From Scybalousia_A sp964626385 (GTDB taxonomy: Bacteria; Bacteroidota; Bacteroidia; Bacteroidales; P3), in assembly GCA_964626385.1 (NCBI GenBank), contig CAZVEO010000054.1, positions 1 through 16,622 of the forward strand: a DNA stretch of 16,622 nt, in the 5' to 3' direction. The position numbers and the translations under genes were made by a program. The notes beneath the pieces are model-generated. The model ran no database searches. It was not told where the DNA came from and was given only the letters and a program-made list of their open reading frames with translations. This document shows, piece after piece, positions 1 to 7,152 of the stretch; within the stretch, counting starts at the first letter, position 1; each line of letters starts with the position of its first letter.

Positions 1-107
1 TCAAGAAAAATGCCCGATTTCGACCCTTCGAAAAAGGTTAACTCATTGATAATCAATAGTAGCACCCTTATTTTTGACTTTTAAATAGGTATTTACGCGA
101 TTTCCCC
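1..107. repeat. Dispersed intergenic repeat, left copy
   Basis: This stretch is the reverse complement of 13334-13440, about 94 of 107 bases matching by hand alignment without gaps. It carries a TTGATAATCAA core that also appears, degenerated, near 13564-13575 and 13683-13700. It contains no open frame of note. The match runs right to the window edge, so the true repeat may extend further left. It is probably a REP-like intergenic repeat, not a transposon end, because no transposase lies between the copies. Confidence 0.75.
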
Positions 108-125
108 AAAAAATATTTTTTGGGG
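104..125. repeat. Perfect 22-bp palindrome
   Basis: CCCCAAAAAAT is followed immediately by its exact reverse complement ATTTTTTGGGG, giving two 11-base arms with no spacer. It sits directly at the inner edge of the 1-107 repeat. It could act as a weak hairpin terminator or be part of the repeat family; the sequence does not decide. Confidence 0.7.
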
Positions 126-338
126 CTTAGACTCTTTTATAAAGGCACGGGCTCTGCCCATAAAAATAGCCTGTGGTTGCAGGATATGCCTATATCCTAT
201 GGGTACCTGTGGGTGGGGTTATTTTATTAAACAGCCGTAATTATCCTTTCGCATTTAATAATGGATTTTTTTATAACCTAAAATTCCCATAAACATATTG
301 TTTAATAAAAAATATTTAATATTCTTGCAAATGCAGAA
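126..338. other. Non-coding stretch with short palindromes
   Basis: No convincing gene is seen here. The stretch holds several short palindromes of the type that recurs at 13083-13910: GGGC-TCT-GCCC at 149-159, AGGATAT-GCCT-ATATCCT at 181-198, and a CCTG...CAGG pair at 170-183. The part after 230 is plain AT-rich DNA leading to the peptide gene. No clear TAnnTTTG promoter was found before the first gene. Confidence 0.55.
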
Positions 339-541
339 ATGCGTAATGTTAGTATAACTCTTAAAAAAATTGCAGACAGATAAAAAGAACAGATCTAAAT
401 TCTTACTTTGTAAGAAGTGTTGCACAAGATTATTTGCTTTGCAACAAAGGAGATGAAAAGCCAAAGACTGCTTGCGGTAGTGCTTGTGGAACAAAAGACC
501 CTAAACCCACTGCTTGTGGCAGTGCTTGTGGCGCAAAGTAA
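339..541 (+). CDS. ACGX-type RiPP precursor peptide, frame interrupted in leader
   Basis: The 3' part is open from 365 to the TAA at 539-541 and ends in two 10-residue repeats, TACGSACGTK (467-496) and TACGSACGAK (509-538), joined by DPKP. The segment before them reads DLNSYFVRSVAQDYLLC, typical of a short RiPP leader. This frame contains no ATG. An ATG at 339 opens a different frame reading MRNVSITLKKIADR and stops at 381-383; adding one base near 368-382 joins both into one peptide of about 67 residues. The maturase starts on the base after the stop. By family knowledge, peptides with repeated ACGX motifs beside a radical SAM/SPASM protein form a recognised RiPP class; the assignment here is from motif and position. 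Uncertain: whether the break is real, recoded or an assembly error, and where translation starts. Confidence 0.6.
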
Positions 542-1564
542 ATGGAATACTTTGCTTTTCAATGGCATATAACGGACACTTGCGACCAAAGATGTAAGCA
601 TTGTTATATCTTTTCAGAAGATAACAATATTCCTTTGTATTCAATGACTTGGGAACAAATAACACACACCTTGGACGAGTGTTGGGATATGTGTAACAAA
701 ATGGGACGTCTTCCTTATATTTATTTAACGGGAGGCGACCCTATTTTGCATATTGATTTTTGGCGTTTATTGGAAACGTTTTATAAGCAACATATTCCTT
801 TTACTCTTATGGGCAACCCTTTTCATTTGACAAAGGAGCGTTGCCAGAGAATGAAAGATTTAGGGTGTATAAAATACCAGTTGGGTATTGACGGCTTAGA
901 GCAAACACACGACTTGATGAGAAAGCCCGGTTTTTTTCGTACTACACTTGAGAAGATAGATGTTTTGCATCAAGCCTCTTTGCCTTATGCTGTTATGACG
1001 ACCGTTTCAGGTACCAACATAAAAGAAATACCCCAGATAATAGACCTTGTTGTAGAGAAAGGAGTAGAGGTTTTTGCCTTTGCAAGATATTGTCCTACTT
1101 CTTTAGAAAAAGATATCCATATTACACCTAAACAATACAGGGTTCTGTTAGAGAAATGTTGGCAGAAGTTTGAGCAGTACAAATATTCTAAAACTTCTTT
1201 TAATCTCAAAGACCATCTGTGGACACCGTTTTTAAAAGAAAAAGGGTTGTTTCATATAGATGCTTCACTTGACAAGGACACAATATACGATGGTTGCAAC
1301 TGTGGAGCCAATCATATAACCATAACACCAAAAGGCGATGTTATGGCATGTAGAAGATGTGAAAGTGTGGTCGGCAATATTTTCAGTAACTCTTTGTATA
1401 GCATATGGAACAGTAAACAGATGGAATTCTATCGTCAGTACGAAAATTTTGAATTGTGTAAAGATTGCGATTTATTGCGTTTTTGTAGAGGGTGTCCTTC
1501 AGTTGCTTATGGTATGACACATAATTTTTACGCAAAAGACCCACAATGTTGGTATAAAAAATAA
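542..1564 (+). CDS. Radical SAM/SPASM peptide maturase (ACGX-type system)
   Basis: A 340-residue cytosolic radical SAM enzyme. C14, C18 and C21 form the CxxxCxxC cluster that binds the SAM-cleaving 4Fe-4S centre, and LTGGDP at 62-67 is the SAM-contacting motif after strand 2. The C-terminal third carries SPASM-type cysteines for auxiliary Fe-S clusters: C252, C254, C270, C273, C306, C309, C315, C318 and C336. The N-terminus is short, with no separate peptide-recognition (RRE) domain visible. The ATG directly follows the stop of the ACGX-repeat peptide, so translation is probably coupled. The likely job is modifying that peptide at its Cys-containing repeats, for example by thioether or other radical-made cross-links; the exact chemistry cannot be told from sequence. 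It appears intact, unlike both neighbours. It could also be called a generic SPASM-domain maturase. Confidence 0.85.
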   Translation: MEYFAFQWHITDTCDQRCKHCYIFSEDNNIPLYSMTWEQITHTLDECWDMCNKMGRLPYIYLTGGDPILHIDFWRLLETFYKQHIPFTLMGNPFHLTKERCQRMKDLGCIKYQLGIDGLEQTHDLMRKPGFFRTTLEKIDVLHQASLPYAVMTTVSGTNIKEIPQIIDLVVEKGVEVFAFARYCPTSLEKDIHITPKQYRVLLEKCWQKFEQYKYSKTSFNLKDHLWTPFLKEKGLFHIDASLDKDTIYDGCNCGANHITITPKGDVMACRRCESVVGNIFSNSLYSIWNSKQMEFYRQYENFELCKDCDLLRFCRGCPSVAYGMTHNFYAKDPQCWYKK

Positions 1565-1607
1565 GGAAACAAAAAATTTATTAAGGAACAATTAAAAAAA
1601 AAAAACA

Positions 1608-2153
1608 ATGGTTGATGCACAATATTGTATAGACTGCGTCAAAGAGAATTATATTCTAACCTTTGCCACAGTCGATGAAGACCAAAATCCACAAGTAAGA
1701 TATATCTCTGCCATACATTATGAGGGCAACAAAATATATTTCTATACTGCAAGAGGAAAGAATTTTTGTAAACAATTGCTTTTCAACAGCAAAGTACAGA
1801 TATTGGCTTACACTGAAAGAAAAGAAATGATTCGTCTTTCGGGCAAAGTCTTCAAAGCCTCAGATGAGGAGCAGGAAAGTATAAAGACAAAGATTTTTGA
1901 AGAACAACCCTATCTTATTAATGTCTATCCCGGCACAACGCGAGAAATAGGAATAATTTTTTGTTTAGAAGATTATTCAATAGAGTACTTTAACCTTGGT
2001 ACTCACCCTATAGACCGCAAATATTTTGATATAGGAAAAGCCTCGCACAAACAAAAAGGTTTTTTCATAACTGATAGTTGTATAGCCTGTGGCATTTGTC
2101 AAAACGTTTGTCCACAAGGTGTAATTGAAGAGGGCGATATATTCCATATTTAG
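1608..2153 (+). CDS. PNPOx-like flavin-fold protein with 4Fe-4S domain, cut by TAG
   Basis: Residues 1 to about 140 resemble the pyridoxamine-5'-phosphate-oxidase-like split-barrel fold, which binds FMN or F420-type cofactors (for example FATVDEDQNPQVRYISAI near the start). A ferredoxin motif follows: C158, C161, C164, C168-P. The frame stops at TAG (codon 182), but the same frame continues to TAA at 2226-2228. The extra 24 codons hold a second motif, CLHCGDCYEHC (C186, C189, C192, C196). The intact ancestor was therefore probably about 206 residues (1608-2228) with two clusters, and a CAG-to-TAG change is the simplest explanation. It lies 43 nt after the maturase on the same strand and may supply electrons to it; that role is inference. 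The start ATG follows a run of A with no Shine-Dalgarno sequence. Confidence 0.8.
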   Translation: MVDAQYCIDCVKENYILTFATVDEDQNPQVRYISAIHYEGNKIYFYTARGKNFCKQLLFNSKVQILAYTERKEMIRLSGKVFKASDEEQESIKTKIFEEQPYLINVYPGTTREIGIIFCLEDYSIEYFNLGTHPIDRKYFDIGKASHKQKGFFITDSCIACGICQNVCPQGVIEEGDIFHI

Positions 2154-2228
2154 CAAGATCACTGTCTTCATTGTGGCGACTGCTATGAGCATTGTTCAGT
2201 TGAAGCAATAATAAATTTGGATAAATAA
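2154..2228 (+). pseudogene. Stranded second ferredoxin motif after in-frame TAG
   Basis: This is the in-frame continuation of the preceding gene beyond its TAG. It encodes QDHCLHCGDCYEHCSVEA and a few more residues before TAA. The CxxCxxCxxxC pattern is the second half of a bacterial 2x[4Fe-4S] ferredoxin domain whose first half lies just before the stop. No start codon or ribosome-binding site of its own is visible, so it is translated only by readthrough or is a remnant. Confidence 0.7.
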
Positions 2229-2230
2229 AA

Positions 2231-2265
2231 AAAAAGAAGTGACCGTTTTGTAGTCGCTTCTTTTT
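2231..2265. terminator. Bidirectional intrinsic terminator
   Basis: AAAAAGAAGTGAC (2231-2243) can pair with GTCGCTTCTTTTT (2253-2265), 12 of 13 positions plus one G-T, around a 9-nt loop. The stem ends in A on one side and T on the other, so it can work in both directions. It lies between the convergent flavin/ferredoxin gene and the TPR gene. Confidence 0.8.
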
Positions 2266-2286
2266 GATATGTATGAAAAAGAACTT

Positions 2287-3027
2287 TTATTTTCCTATAA
2301 GAGTTTCCATTCTTGATATATATTTTTCTATTTGTTGAAATTCTGGTGTTTGAGGATAATCGCTCTTTATGGTCTTATAAGTTTCTAAGGCAGAGCTATA
2401 ATCTTTTTTCATTTCATAAGCAGTAGCCAATTTCATAAGTATGGCTGAAGTAGTAAAATCATTAGGATATTTTTTGCTTGCTATTTTATAGTATTTTATA
2501 GCATCATCTATTTGATTCATCTCCATATAACAATCTCCAACTAAAGCCTTAACTTGTGAGGACATATAAGCATCATTAGGAGAATATGCTTTCAAATAGT
2601 CCAAAGCCTCTTTGAATTTTCCTTGCTCCAAATATATTCTACCAATGTAGTATTTTGCCAACTTACCTTGCTTTGTAGAAGAATAATCTTCGCTCACAGC
2701 AATAAAACCTGCATGTTTACCATCTCCTTTCAAAGCCTTATCATAATCTCTTTGCACATAATATTGCTCTGCTGCAAACATTGCATTGGCTGCCTCCTTT
2801 GATTGTGAAGGAATATACCAAAAAGCATATAAACAAACAGCCACAATCACTACAACTATGGCAGACAAAGTTATAATAAGCGTTTTTTTATTTTTATCAA
2901 TAAATTGCTCTGTTTTCAAAACCAAATCACCGACTTGCAAATTTTCTTTCTTTTCTGTTTCTTTCTCGGTGTCAGCAACAACATTTTTAAGATTCTCTAC
3001 GTCTTTGTTACTCATTTGTATATACAA
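2287..3027 (-). CDS. TPR-containing inner-membrane protein (YfgM-like)
   Basis: Up to 246 residues. A charged N-terminal tail (about 1-48) precedes one membrane helix (about 49-72), and the rest is helical repeat sequence. Recognisable tetratricopeptide units include the stretches around YYIGRIYLEQGKFKEALDYL, ALVGDCYMEMNQIDDAIKYY and LATAYEMKKDYSSALETY, followed by a short tail. This layout matches YfgM/BamD-like TPR proteins thought to scaffold envelope or secretion complexes in the periplasm; the specific partner is unknown. The second Met (codon 5, reading MSNKDVENLK) is an equally likely start, since the first four residues look unstructured. It is transcribed away from the dihydroorotate dehydrogenase operon across a 176-nt divergent gap, and ends against the shared terminator at 2231-2265. 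Confidence 0.8.
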   Translation of the reverse strand: MYIQMSNKDVENLKNVVADTEKETEKKENLQVGDLVLKTEQFIDKNKKTLIITLSAIVVVIVAVCLYAFWYIPSQSKEAANAMFAAEQYYVQRDYDKALKGDGKHAGFIAVSEDYSSTKQGKLAKYYIGRIYLEQGKFKEALDYLKAYSPNDAYMSSQVKALVGDCYMEMNQIDDAIKYYKIASKKYPNDFTTSAILMKLATAYEMKKDYSSALETYKTIKSDYPQTPEFQQIEKYISRMETLIGK

Positions 3028-3066
3028 TTAGATTAAAAAATTAAACAATTTCTGCTTTTTAGTTTG

Positions 3067-3074
3067 CAAAGATA
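3067..3074 (-). promoter_or_regulatory. Putative -7 box for the TPR gene
   Basis: On the minus strand this reads TATCTTTG, matching the Bacteroidetes -7 consensus TAnnTTTG. It lies about 40 nt before the first ATG of the TPR gene. No good TTTG -33 box was found about 20 nt upstream, so support is partial. Confidence 0.45.
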
Positions 3075-3153
3075 TATTATTTATTTCACATTAGATAATT
3101 TTTTCGTTATTTTGGAGAAAAAAAATAAAAAAAAGCAAAAAAATGAAAAAAAG

Positions 3154-3185
3154 TTTGCTGGTTTAATTATAATCATATAACTTTG
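3154..3185 (+). promoter_or_regulatory. Bacteroidetes-type promoter for the pyrD-like/holB operon
   Basis: TTTG at 3154-3157 and TAACTTTG at 3178-3185 are separated by 20 nt, matching the Bacteroidetes primary-sigma consensus of a TTTG -33 box and a TAnnTTTG -7 box. Transcription should start near 3190, leaving only about 12-15 nt of leader before the ATG at 3204. It probably drives the whole + strand run through the PBP gene. Confidence 0.7.
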
Positions 3186-3203
3186 TAACATTAAATTTTA
3201 ACA

Positions 3204-4193
3204 ATGACAATGGATATAAGTACACAATATATGGGAAGGACTATAAAGAGTCCTATAATAGTAGGAAGTTGCGGTAAGACTTCTAGTTTGGAAAATATAA
3301 AGAAGATGGAAGATGCCGGGGCGGGCGCTATTATACTAAAATCTTTGTTTGAAGAACAAATTACACAAGAAAGCAATAATGTATGGGTTGCTCACAATAC
3401 AGGTGAAATGCTGGAAGCTTTCAACTATATAGCAGAGCATACCAAACACAAACAATTAGGTAATTATTTGGAACTTATACGTAAGTCAAAAGAATCTGTA
3501 GGAGTGCCTATAATAGCGAGTGTCAATTGTATTTCGGCAAACGAATGGTTGCAATTTACTCAGGCTATAAAAAGTGCAGGAGCAGATGGAATAGAATTGA
3601 ATATTTTTATTATGCCTTCAAGTGTAAATGTCTCAGCAGATGAAGTAGAAAACATATATGAAAATACTATTCAAACTCTAAAAAGAGCAGTGTTAGACTT
3701 CCCTATTTCTTTGAAAATAAGTCCTTATTCCGCTTCTTTGGCAAAACTTTGTCAAAAACTTTCTTGGATGGGTATCTCTTCTTTATCTATATTTAACAAG
3801 TTTTTGCAACACGATATAGACATAGATACACAAACCATAAAACCAGCAAACATTTTAAGCAACGAAAATGACCTTTATAACACTATTCGTTGGAGTGCTA
3901 TTTTGTCAAAACTTATCAATTGCAATTTGACAGCAGGAGGAGGAGTACACAAAGCAGAAGATGTTATAAAACTACTTCTTGCGGGAGCAAATGCGGTGCA
4001 AGTGGTATCTGTCTTATATGAGGAGGGTTTTTCTTTTATAAGCAAAGCAAATGAATTTTTGACACAATGGATGCAGAAAAATTCCTATCATAGACTATCT
4101 GATTTTAGAGGTCGTTTGTCTATAGACAAAAATAGTACGGCTTCTGCTTTTTACAGAACTCAGTATATGAAGTATTATGCAGGAATAGAATAA
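3204..4193 (+). CDS. Dihydroorotate dehydrogenase-like protein
   Basis: A 329-residue TIM-barrel flavoprotein of the dihydroorotate dehydrogenase family. Family-like stretches are DAGAGAIILKSLFEEQI near the start, PIIASVNCISANEW and GADGIELNIF in the middle, PISLKISPY, and the phosphate-binding end with LTAGGGVHKAEDVIKLLLAGANAVQVVS. This matches the Bacteroidetes protein usually called 'dihydroorotate dehydrogenase-like', which is distinct from the standard PyrD that works with PyrK, so the true substrate is not certain. The ATG at 3210 (second Met) is an alternative start. It heads a + strand run with a good promoter 20 nt upstream and no Shine-Dalgarno sequence. Confidence 0.85.
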   Translation: MTMDISTQYMGRTIKSPIIVGSCGKTSSLENIKKMEDAGAGAIILKSLFEEQITQESNNVWVAHNTGEMLEAFNYIAEHTKHKQLGNYLELIRKSKESVGVPIIASVNCISANEWLQFTQAIKSAGADGIELNIFIMPSSVNVSADEVENIYENTIQTLKRAVLDFPISLKISPYSASLAKLCQKLSWMGISSLSIFNKFLQHDIDIDTQTIKPANILSNENDLYNTIRWSAILSKLINCNLTAGGGVHKAEDVIKLLLAGANAVQVVSVLYEEGFSFISKANEFLTQWMQKNSYHRLSDFRGRLSIDKNSTASAFYRTQYMKYYAGIE

Positions 4194-4230
4194 AAACGCA
4201 CTTATTTACAAACAAATAAACAAGAAAAGT

Positions 4231-4692
4231 ATGGAAGAACAAAATTTGACAAGTTTTTTTAGGTTTGAGGATTTGAGGGTTTATCATAAATCGTTGGATT
4301 ATTATGATTGGTTGATAAAGAAGGTGGAGCAAACGGATGAATTTTATAGAAAGACTTTGATGGTGCCTTTTTTGGATACAGTTGCAAAAATTTCTATACA
4401 AATAGCCGAAGGTTCATCTAACCCTAAATCTGAATTTATAGAATATTTAAAAGAAGCCAAAGGTTTGGTAAGACAATGTGTTGTTTTTACCACAATAGCA
4501 CAGCACAACAACATATTTACGGAAGAGGACGTAAATACATCGCGTGAAATTCTAATGGAAATGACCAAAATGTTAGGCGCAATGATAATGTCTTTTCAGC
4601 GTTCTTTGCACAACAAGAACAACAATTTTAAACCAAAGGGAGAAAGAGAAACGGAAGACTTCTCTACTACGGATTTAAATTTTAACTATTAG
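4231..4692 (+). CDS. Four-helix-bundle protein (23S rRNA IVP-like)
   Basis: 153 residues. It carries the signature of the four-helix-bundle family related to proteins encoded in 23S rRNA intervening sequences: FRFEDLRVYHKSLDYYDWLI at the start, then IQIAEGSSNPKSEFIEYLKEAKG and VRQCV. The family is usually about 115-130 residues; here a polar tail rich in Asn, Lys and Glu adds roughly 25. The function of such free-standing proteins is unknown. It sits 37 nt after the dehydrogenase-like gene and 21 nt before holB. It ends in TAG, one of only two in the window, and holB is in the same frame, so readthrough would fuse the two. Confidence 0.85.
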   Translation: MEEQNLTSFFRFEDLRVYHKSLDYYDWLIKKVEQTDEFYRKTLMVPFLDTVAKISIQIAEGSSNPKSEFIEYLKEAKGLVRQCVVFTTIAQHNNIFTEEDVNTSREILMEMTKMLGAMIMSFQRSLHNKNNNFKPKGERETEDFSTTDLNFNY

Positions 4693-4713
4693 ACTATTTC
4701 TACAAAAGAATTT

Positions 4714-5886
4714 ATGTTGTTTTCTCAAGTAAAGGGACAAAATGTTGTAATAAATAAAATGATTTCTGTGATAAACAGAAATCATTTTCCTCATGCGGTT
4801 TTGATAAATGGAAAAGATGGATATGGCAATCTTACTTTTGCTTTATCTATAGCTCAATACTTGTCTTGTACCAATAAACAAAACAAGCAACATTCTTCAG
4901 AAAAAGAAGGACTTTTGGAAGATGCTTGTGGAGTATGTCCTTCGTGTAAGAAATATAGCAAACTCGCTCACCCCGATTTGCACATATTCTTTCCCACAAG
5001 TACAACAACAAAGGTAAAAAAAGACGCTAAATCCTCTGTGTTTATGGGAGAGTTTAGGGATTTTGTTCTTTCAAAACAGGGTTATGGAGATATTAATGAT
5101 TGGCTCGCTTTTATAGGAGCAGAAACCAAGCAAGGTATAATAAACGTTGCTGATGCAGATGAAATGATTTCTTTGTTGAGTATGAAATCTTACGAGTCCA
5201 AGTATAAAGTTGTTATAGTATGGAATGCAGACAGGATGAATATTCAAGCAAGCAACACAATATTAAAAATATTAGAAGAGCCATTCCCTTATACTGTTTT
5301 TATTTTTACAACAGAGCATAGAGATAGAATATTGCCAACAATTCTCTCAAGAGTACAACAAATAAATCTCAACAAAATAGAAGATTCTATTATTGCCGAA
5401 GAGGTAAGAAAACTACACCCTGAATTTACGGATACTGAAGTTAATAGGGAGGTGATGTTGAGTGAGGGAAATCTTAGCAATATTCAAGCCTCTAATATGG
5501 AGAGAATGCAAGAGTATTTTGCTCTTTTTATAGAAGTAAATAGATTGGCTTTTGGTTTTAGAAAAGATATGGCTTCTATAATTGCTTTTGTAGACAAGTT
5601 TGGTAAATCTAATAAGGAAAAACAAAAACACTTTATTTCCTATTTTTTAAAAACAATAGACAAATGTTGGCAATATAATTTAGGTGTTCCTATGATACAA
5701 CACCCATTAGAATCGGCTAACGAAAAATTTAAATCAAACTTTCCAAAATTCATAACCATACACAATTTAGAAGGTATTTTTAGCGTTATGGAAAAAGCAC
5801 AAAAAAATATAGATAGCAATGCAAATGCAAAAATAAACCTTACTAATATGATAATAAAGTTGGGTATGCAGTTTGAAAAGAGATAA
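4714..5886 (+). CDS. holB: DNA polymerase III delta-prime subunit (clamp loader)
   Basis: 390 residues, an AAA+ clamp-loader subunit that helps load the sliding clamp at the replication fork. It starts FSQVKGQ...HAVLINGKDGYGN; the Walker A region (33-40) has Asn and Leu where Lys and Ser/Thr would be, as expected for a delta-prime subunit that does not hydrolyse ATP. A zinc-binding set is C52, C72, C75 and C78, followed by HPDLHIF. SNTILKILEEP and LPTILSRVQQI are the usual sensor and SRC-type regions; the SRC Cys is Val here. The C-terminal part is the oligomerisation collar. It lies 21 nt after the four-helix-bundle gene and 9 nt before ricT, so it is within an operon. Confidence 0.9.
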   Translation: MLFSQVKGQNVVINKMISVINRNHFPHAVLINGKDGYGNLTFALSIAQYLSCTNKQNKQHSSEKEGLLEDACGVCPSCKKYSKLAHPDLHIFFPTSTTTKVKKDAKSSVFMGEFRDFVLSKQGYGDINDWLAFIGAETKQGIINVADADEMISLLSMKSYESKYKVVIVWNADRMNIQASNTILKILEEPFPYTVFIFTTEHRDRILPTILSRVQQINLNKIEDSIIAEEVRKLHPEFTDTEVNREVMLSEGNLSNIQASNMERMQEYFALFIEVNRLAFGFRKDMASIIAFVDKFGKSNKEKQKHFISYFLKTIDKCWQYNLGVPMIQHPLESANEKFKSNFPKFITIHNLEGIFSVMEKAQKNIDSNANAKINLTNMIIKLGMQFEKR

Positions 5887-5895
5887 GTTTTTAAT

Positions 5896-7152
5896 ATGAG
5901 TAAAGATACCGAAAACGAGCAAATAAAAACACTACAAAACACTAAAAATAAACAAGAGACGGAGAGTTCTTCTTTGCAAAAAGAAAATACGGAAAAGCGA
6001 GTGGCAAGAGATTTGAAAAAGATGATACAAGATGATTCTCAAATGTTTTTGCCAGAGCAGTTTGTTCACCCTTATTTTGATGAAGACCCTACACTTGGTT
6101 TGCAAAGAAGAGACTATAATGAACCGTCTATTCTTTCGCGAGGTTGTCGTTGTGTGCCTCAGTCCTACAAGACCATAAGTGCGCAAGAAAGAAACTCTTG
6201 CGAAAAGTTACACGTTTGCAATTGGATGCACGATATAAAACCACCTTCAGCACAAGGTTATTTTGATTTTGTAGAAGTTAGGTTTAAAAATTCTCATAAA
6301 GATTTTTTTAAAATACCTGAAGGTTTGGAAATAGCAGAAGGTGATATTGTTGCTGTCGAAGGCACTCCGGGACACGACATAGGCATAGTTTCTCTTGCTG
6401 GAGAGTTGTGTCGAATACAGATGAAAAAGAAAAAGGGATTTAATATCAATAACGCAAAAAAACTATACCGTAGAGCCAAAGCCACTGATATAGAAAAATG
6501 GTTGGAGGTTATAGAAAAAGAAGAACAAGCACTTTTCACCACAAGAAAGATGGCTTTGAAAGAAAACCTTGATATGAAAATCAATGATGTAGAATTTCAA
6601 GGGGATGGCACAAAGGCTATATTCTATTATACAGCCAACGATAGGGTAGATTTTAGGCAATTGATTAAAATGCTTGCTGAGGCGTTTCATATACGTATAG
6701 AAATGAAACAAATAGGCACAAGACAAGAGGCTTCTCGTCTTGGAGGTATAGGTACTTGTGGAAGAGAACTTTGTTGCTCTACTTGGTTGAATAATTTCTC
6801 TTCTGTTGGTACTTCCATAGCAAAGGCACAGCAACTTTTTCCCAACCCTCAAAAATTAGCGGGACAATGTGGCAAACTAAAATGTTGTTTAAACTATGAG
6901 TATGATGTTTATCAAGATGCTCTGAAACATTGTCCAGAAACAGGTATAAATATAGAGACCATAAGAGGTAGAGGTATTTATCACAAGATAGATATATTAT
7001 CAAGGACTTTTTGGTATTCCTATGAGGGTAGTTCCGAACTTATACCTATAAATGCGGATAATGTAAGGAAAATGATAGACTTGAACAAGAAAGGAAAACG
7101 TCCAGAGGATTTGGAATCTTTTAAACTCAATATTTCGTCAAAAAATGAATAA
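5896..7152 (+). CDS. ricT: PSP1-domain protein RicT (YaaT)
   Basis: 418 residues. A charged, low-complexity N-terminus (about 1-75) precedes a conserved PSP1 domain beginning near residue 110. Family cysteine motifs are visible: GTCGRELCC (C288, C293, C294) and GQCGKLKCC (C325, C330, C331). In Bacillus these residues help RicT hold 4Fe-4S clusters in a complex with RicA and RicF that influences mRNA processing; whether that holds in Bacteroidetes is not known. Two further cysteine pairs near RGCRC and SCEKLHVC are present. The gene sits between holB (9 nt) and gldH (8-nt overlap), an order seen in Bacteroidetes. Start chosen as the only Met at the head of the conserved frame. Confidence 0.88.
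   Translation: MSKDTENEQIKTLQNTKNKQETESSSLQKENTEKRVARDLKKMIQDDSQMFLPEQFVHPYFDEDPTLGLQRRDYNEPSILSRGCRCVPQSYKTISAQERNSCEKLHVCNWMHDIKPPSAQGYFDFVEVRFKNSHKDFFKIPEGLEIAEGDIVAVEGTPGHDIGIVSLAGELCRIQMKKKKGFNINNAKKLYRRAKATDIEKWLEVIEKEEQALFTTRKMALKENLDMKINDVEFQGDGTKAIFYYTANDRVDFRQLIKMLAEAFHIRIEMKQIGTRQEASRLGGIGTCGRELCCSTWLNNFSSVGTSIAKAQQLFPNPQKLAGQCGKLKCCLNYEYDVYQDALKHCPETGINIETIRGRGIYHKIDILSRTFWYSYEGSSELIPINADNVRKMIDLNKKGKRPEDLESFKLNISSKNE

Noticed and set aside
453..560. ATG at 453 preceded by AAAGGAG, possible small gene
   Set aside because: The GGAG touches the ATG with no spacing, and the frame gives an Ala/Val/Leu-rich peptide that reads the Cys-repeat codons out of frame and runs into the maturase gene.
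2151..2153. TAG as pyrrolysine codon
   Set aside because: Homologous reasoning favours a former CAG (Gln), and nothing in the window (no Pyl genes, no methylamine methyltransferase context) supports pyrrolysine.
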